NCBI GenBank assembly: GCA_013365325.1
Contig: JABVXV010000469.1
Coordinates: forward strand, 1-37,586
Direction: 5' to 3'
Source of the DNA: Dipetalonema caudispina
Lineage: Eukaryota; Nematoda; Chromadorea; Rhabditida; Onchocercidae
Length of the DNA stretch: 37,586 nucleotides
Shown here: positions 35,071 through 37,586 of the stretch, piece after piece
How positions within the stretch are numbered: position 1 is the first letter of the stretch
Layout of the letters: every line of letters begins with the position of its first letter
The notes under the pieces: model-generated
Told to the model about the DNA's origin: nothing
Databases searched by the model: none
What the model saw: the letters and a program-made list of their open reading frames with translations, nothing else
Position numbers and translations under genes: made by a program

Positions 35071-36547
35071 AAAGGCATGCAAATATTAAATGAATAAATT
35101 AATGAGGAAATAAATTTCTAATATTTGGCATCATTTAAAAAGGATTTTCACTTACCAGGTATGTAGTAGTGCTGCGCCTCTTCATTTCTACCCACAAGTT
35201 CTAGTCTTCTTCGTTTGACAGCCCTTTCATTGATGACAGTCTTCGTGGCCTTGGGGCACCATTCCAAGGAATGGAGCTCCATCGTCGCTCCAACCTCCTC
35301 AGCCGTACTGACATGCGGCATGTCAACGAAGTGACCGCATTTTTGGCAAAAGCCTGAAATAGAAATGTTAAAGCTGTTCTACCATACTCTTTTTAAAAAA
35401 AAATGCCCTTTTCAAAGGATTACACATATTCTTAGTAATAATACTATTTGAAATTAAACTGACCGTTCTGCGTATGCATTTTTGCCGCGTGTATCCGCCA
35501 TCCCTTCAATGTCCCGAATTCTTTCGGACACAGACCACATTCTGAAAATAGAAATGTTTTTTAAATATCTGTTATTCGTTTTCAAATTGATTTAAATCTC
35601 TTTCAAATAGACGATTTGTTAATTTTGGCAAGCATTAGATAGAAACTAAAACAGTAATAAAATAAAATTAAATTTACCAATTGTAGTCGACCCATCATCA
35701 TTCCGTATTACTTTGTATGGGTCGATTGGTGGCGTTACCAGCAGCTGTTGGTATTGTGCCGGTAAACCTTCCACTACCGGCACATGGTAAGGTTCCGGAG
35801 CTGCTGGTGTTGCCTGCTGTCCTTCTTCTGCAACAATCGGGACTCGGATTGTCCGCGAACGCCTGAAACAAATATTTACAATAACACCGATATTATTCTG
35901 CTTTTCAATTAGTTATGAATTTTGCATCGTTCAGAAACAAAACTATCAATGATTTGACGAACTGTGAAATATATCTGCTTTGTAGAGTTAGAAATGAAAC
36001 TTACAGTACGATTTCTCGAATCCTCTTCACTTCCATGCGCTCTAGGACAACCGTAGGCGCTCTCGGTATCGCATCGATGCTTTCCTCATTGAGGAATGGC
36101 TCGTGCGATACCTGTCGCCGCTCCACCATCTCCTCCTCTTCCCAGTTGTTAACCAGTGCGGGCACTGGTTCTTCTCCTGATACTTCTTCCAGTTCCGCTT
36201 CCTGCTGGGGCTCGAAGAGATGGAGCACGAGCTGTTCTTCATTTTCGAGATCCCGCTGCAGATCTCGCTCGTGCTCCTCTTCTCGAGATGGCGGAGAACT
36301 TGCGCCATGTGCCAAGTCTACACTTGGCACCTCCATCGTTTCCAACTTACTTCTCAGCTCATTAATCTAAAAAAGTGGCAACTTATGAAGAGTTTAATAA
36401 AGGTGAGAGCAAAAATAAACATACCAGATTAGCCGCATTTCGTAAATAATCCTCCAACACTTGGAGGTATAACGGCTCTCCACTCAGATGGCGTTTCAAA
36501 TCTGCCAAAGTTGGCAGTCTTGGCCCTTCCATTTCAACAAGTGCCAT
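35060..36547 (-). CDS. C2H2 zinc-finger protein with acidic N-terminal half, six exons
   Basis: Exons (5' to 3'): 36425-36547, 36005-36366, 35678-35862, 35464-35541, 35156-35353, 35060-35067. All are GT..AG with matching phase. The total is 954 nt, giving 317 aa plus TAG. Residues 42-161 are Glu-rich and probably helical. A Pro-rich segment follows (about 175-213). C225-x2-C228-x12-H241-x4-H246 is a canonical C2H2 finger. C252-x2-C255, with H257, H262, H276 and C281 nearby, may bind a second zinc. A KRRR patch (near 294) could be a nuclear signal. The exons are much GC-richer than the other genes here. The finger ([15 protein letters not shown]) recalls the N-terminal fingers of R2/NeSL-type non-LTR retrotransposons, but five introns argue for a host gene or a domesticated copy. 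Identity is not certain. Confidence 0.78.
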
Positions 36548-36565
36548 AATTGCTGGAAAACATTT
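36548..36565 (-). promoter_or_regulatory. Probable spliced-leader acceptor of the zinc-finger gene
   Basis: AAATGTTTTCCAG ends at 36553, leaving only five nucleotides (CAATT) before the ATG at 36545-36547. Such a short leader after a 3' splice signal is characteristic of nematode trans-splicing. The ATG seven codons upstream lies within the presumed outron and is not preferred. Confidence 0.45.
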
Positions 36566-37586
36566 CAATTACGCTACAATTTACCATCATTAAAAATCGG
36601 AACGAACGTTAGAAGTACAAATGCTAAAAAATCATTACAAACGATAAGTTCATTAGTATACTCTTATCGATTTAATAAGTGTCAATAAGTTCTAATCTTT
36701 TGTCCTCCATTGATCTCCCATCCTTTACCTTTCTTTCATCTCTTCGATTAGACGAATATTGTACATGGAGAAAAGAGAAAAGGTTAATGAATGCAACATG
36801 TGAATTAAATAATTGATTTATAGCAACAATTAGGAAGCCAATAAAATCATAAAGCACAAAAACTGTTAATGTCCAATCTGAGTTTTAGTTGCTTTTTTCT
36901 TAACTTATATTAATTCAATTGATTTGCAATTTTATTTTTTTCTAAAAATGCAAAACATCAAAATATCGTCTGTAACTTAAATTCACATTGGATGAAGAAG
37001 TTTGCTAAAATAATTTGTAGAATGATCACCAATAATCATTCCTTTACTTTAGTGATTCTTCTGCCTACAAATTTTAGAAGTTGTGAATATAATGATTCAT
37101 TTGCAAAAAAAATGACTGTTTTTTTGATATCACCAAAAATATTTTAATTAAGCAAGTTGTTTGACAGTTCAAAGGTCAGAAAACATTACTGCATATGCTT
37201 TAAAATTCCTGTAAGAAAGATCTTTTACTATCTCATCCCAAAGTATTCTTTGTACAGAAAATTGATCTACTATGACTTCGTTTATTTTTATTCTTCGATG
37301 TTAACAATTCTATTTGTTAATTTTTCTTAGACGTTTGAAGTTCATATTCTTTTAACTATTGCAAATAGTTATGATGCTTCTTTGTTATATAATTAAAATA
37401 ACAATTGTTGATAACTCTTATAATCAAACCATTTTGTTGATTCGTTTACTGCTTCATTTTAAAGCGTAATAATCAATTTCTTTTTTTCACTGATTCTTCA
37501 AAATAACCTAACTCATCTTCAATTTGTGTCATATTTTGGTGCGCAAATGTTATATTAATTAATTCTGGTTCCCTTTTATATGATAA
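36566..37586. other. Upstream flank of the zinc-finger gene, nothing recognised
   Basis: AT-rich to the window end. No credible exon on either strand. Confidence 0.45.

Noticed and set aside
36001..36370. Several overlapping frames on both strands opposite the zinc-finger exon 2
   Set aside because: Shadows of a GC-rich exon. Only the Glu-rich minus frame joins neighbouring exons in phase.

Overview
The window is strongly AT-rich eukaryotic DNA. It holds three spliced protein genes, all on the minus strand, a decayed fourth gene and several repeats. The organism is probably a spirurid or filarial-type nematode. The reasons are the AT-rich sequence with trinucleotide microsatellites, introns of roughly 150 bp to 4 kb with GT..AG ends, a nematode-specific Srx-type chemoreceptor, a repeated 12-cysteine extracellular domain of the nematode DUF19/T20D4.11 kind, and likely spliced-leader acceptor sites just upstream of two start codons. 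The species cannot be fixed from the sequence alone.

Region 1 (about 1.3-19.4 kb, minus strand): one large gene that I could rebuild as 19 exons in a single phase-consistent frame (4650 nt, 1549 aa). It encodes a hydrophobic N-terminus, one LDL-receptor class A module that lacks one disulfide pair, then seven tandem cysteine-rich units of about 100-185 residues, and an acidic Ser/Thr/Pro tail. Four of the units (1, 4, 6, 7) follow closely a 12-Cys spacing rule. Unit 2 is shortened and unit 5 has altered spacing. This is the most striking object in the window. Its introns hold a 102-bp foldback (5992-6093), a 46-bp near-perfect palindrome (4162-4207) and (AAT)n microsatellites. A locally GC-richer stretch at 19.44-19.74 kb lies upstream of its start codon.

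Region 2 (about 24.5-30.2 kb, minus strand): an intact seven-exon serpentine receptor of the Srx type (305 aa), preceded on the same strand by three decayed exons of a close paralogue, carrying an in-frame stop and frameshifts. This is a tandem duplicate that has become a pseudogene.

Region 3 (about 30.4-34.7 kb): weak plus-strand reading frames that I do not recognise, a minisatellite with a five-monomer higher-order period of about 128 bp built on GCATGCAAA, about 2 kb of apparently empty AT-rich DNA, and a long T-rich pyrimidine tract.

Region 4 (about 34.9-36.55 kb, minus strand): a six-exon gene (317 aa) whose exons are visibly GC-richer than anything else here. It has an acidic first half, a canonical C2H2 zinc finger, a second Cys/His cluster and a basic KRRR patch. 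Its stop codon is the start of a tRNA-like A box, followed by a B box-like motif, two small hairpins and a T9 run. This may be a Pol III-type element or SINE relic forming the 3' end of the gene.

All exon boundaries come from reading splice sites and frame by eye. No database search was possible, so family names rest on motif recognition.
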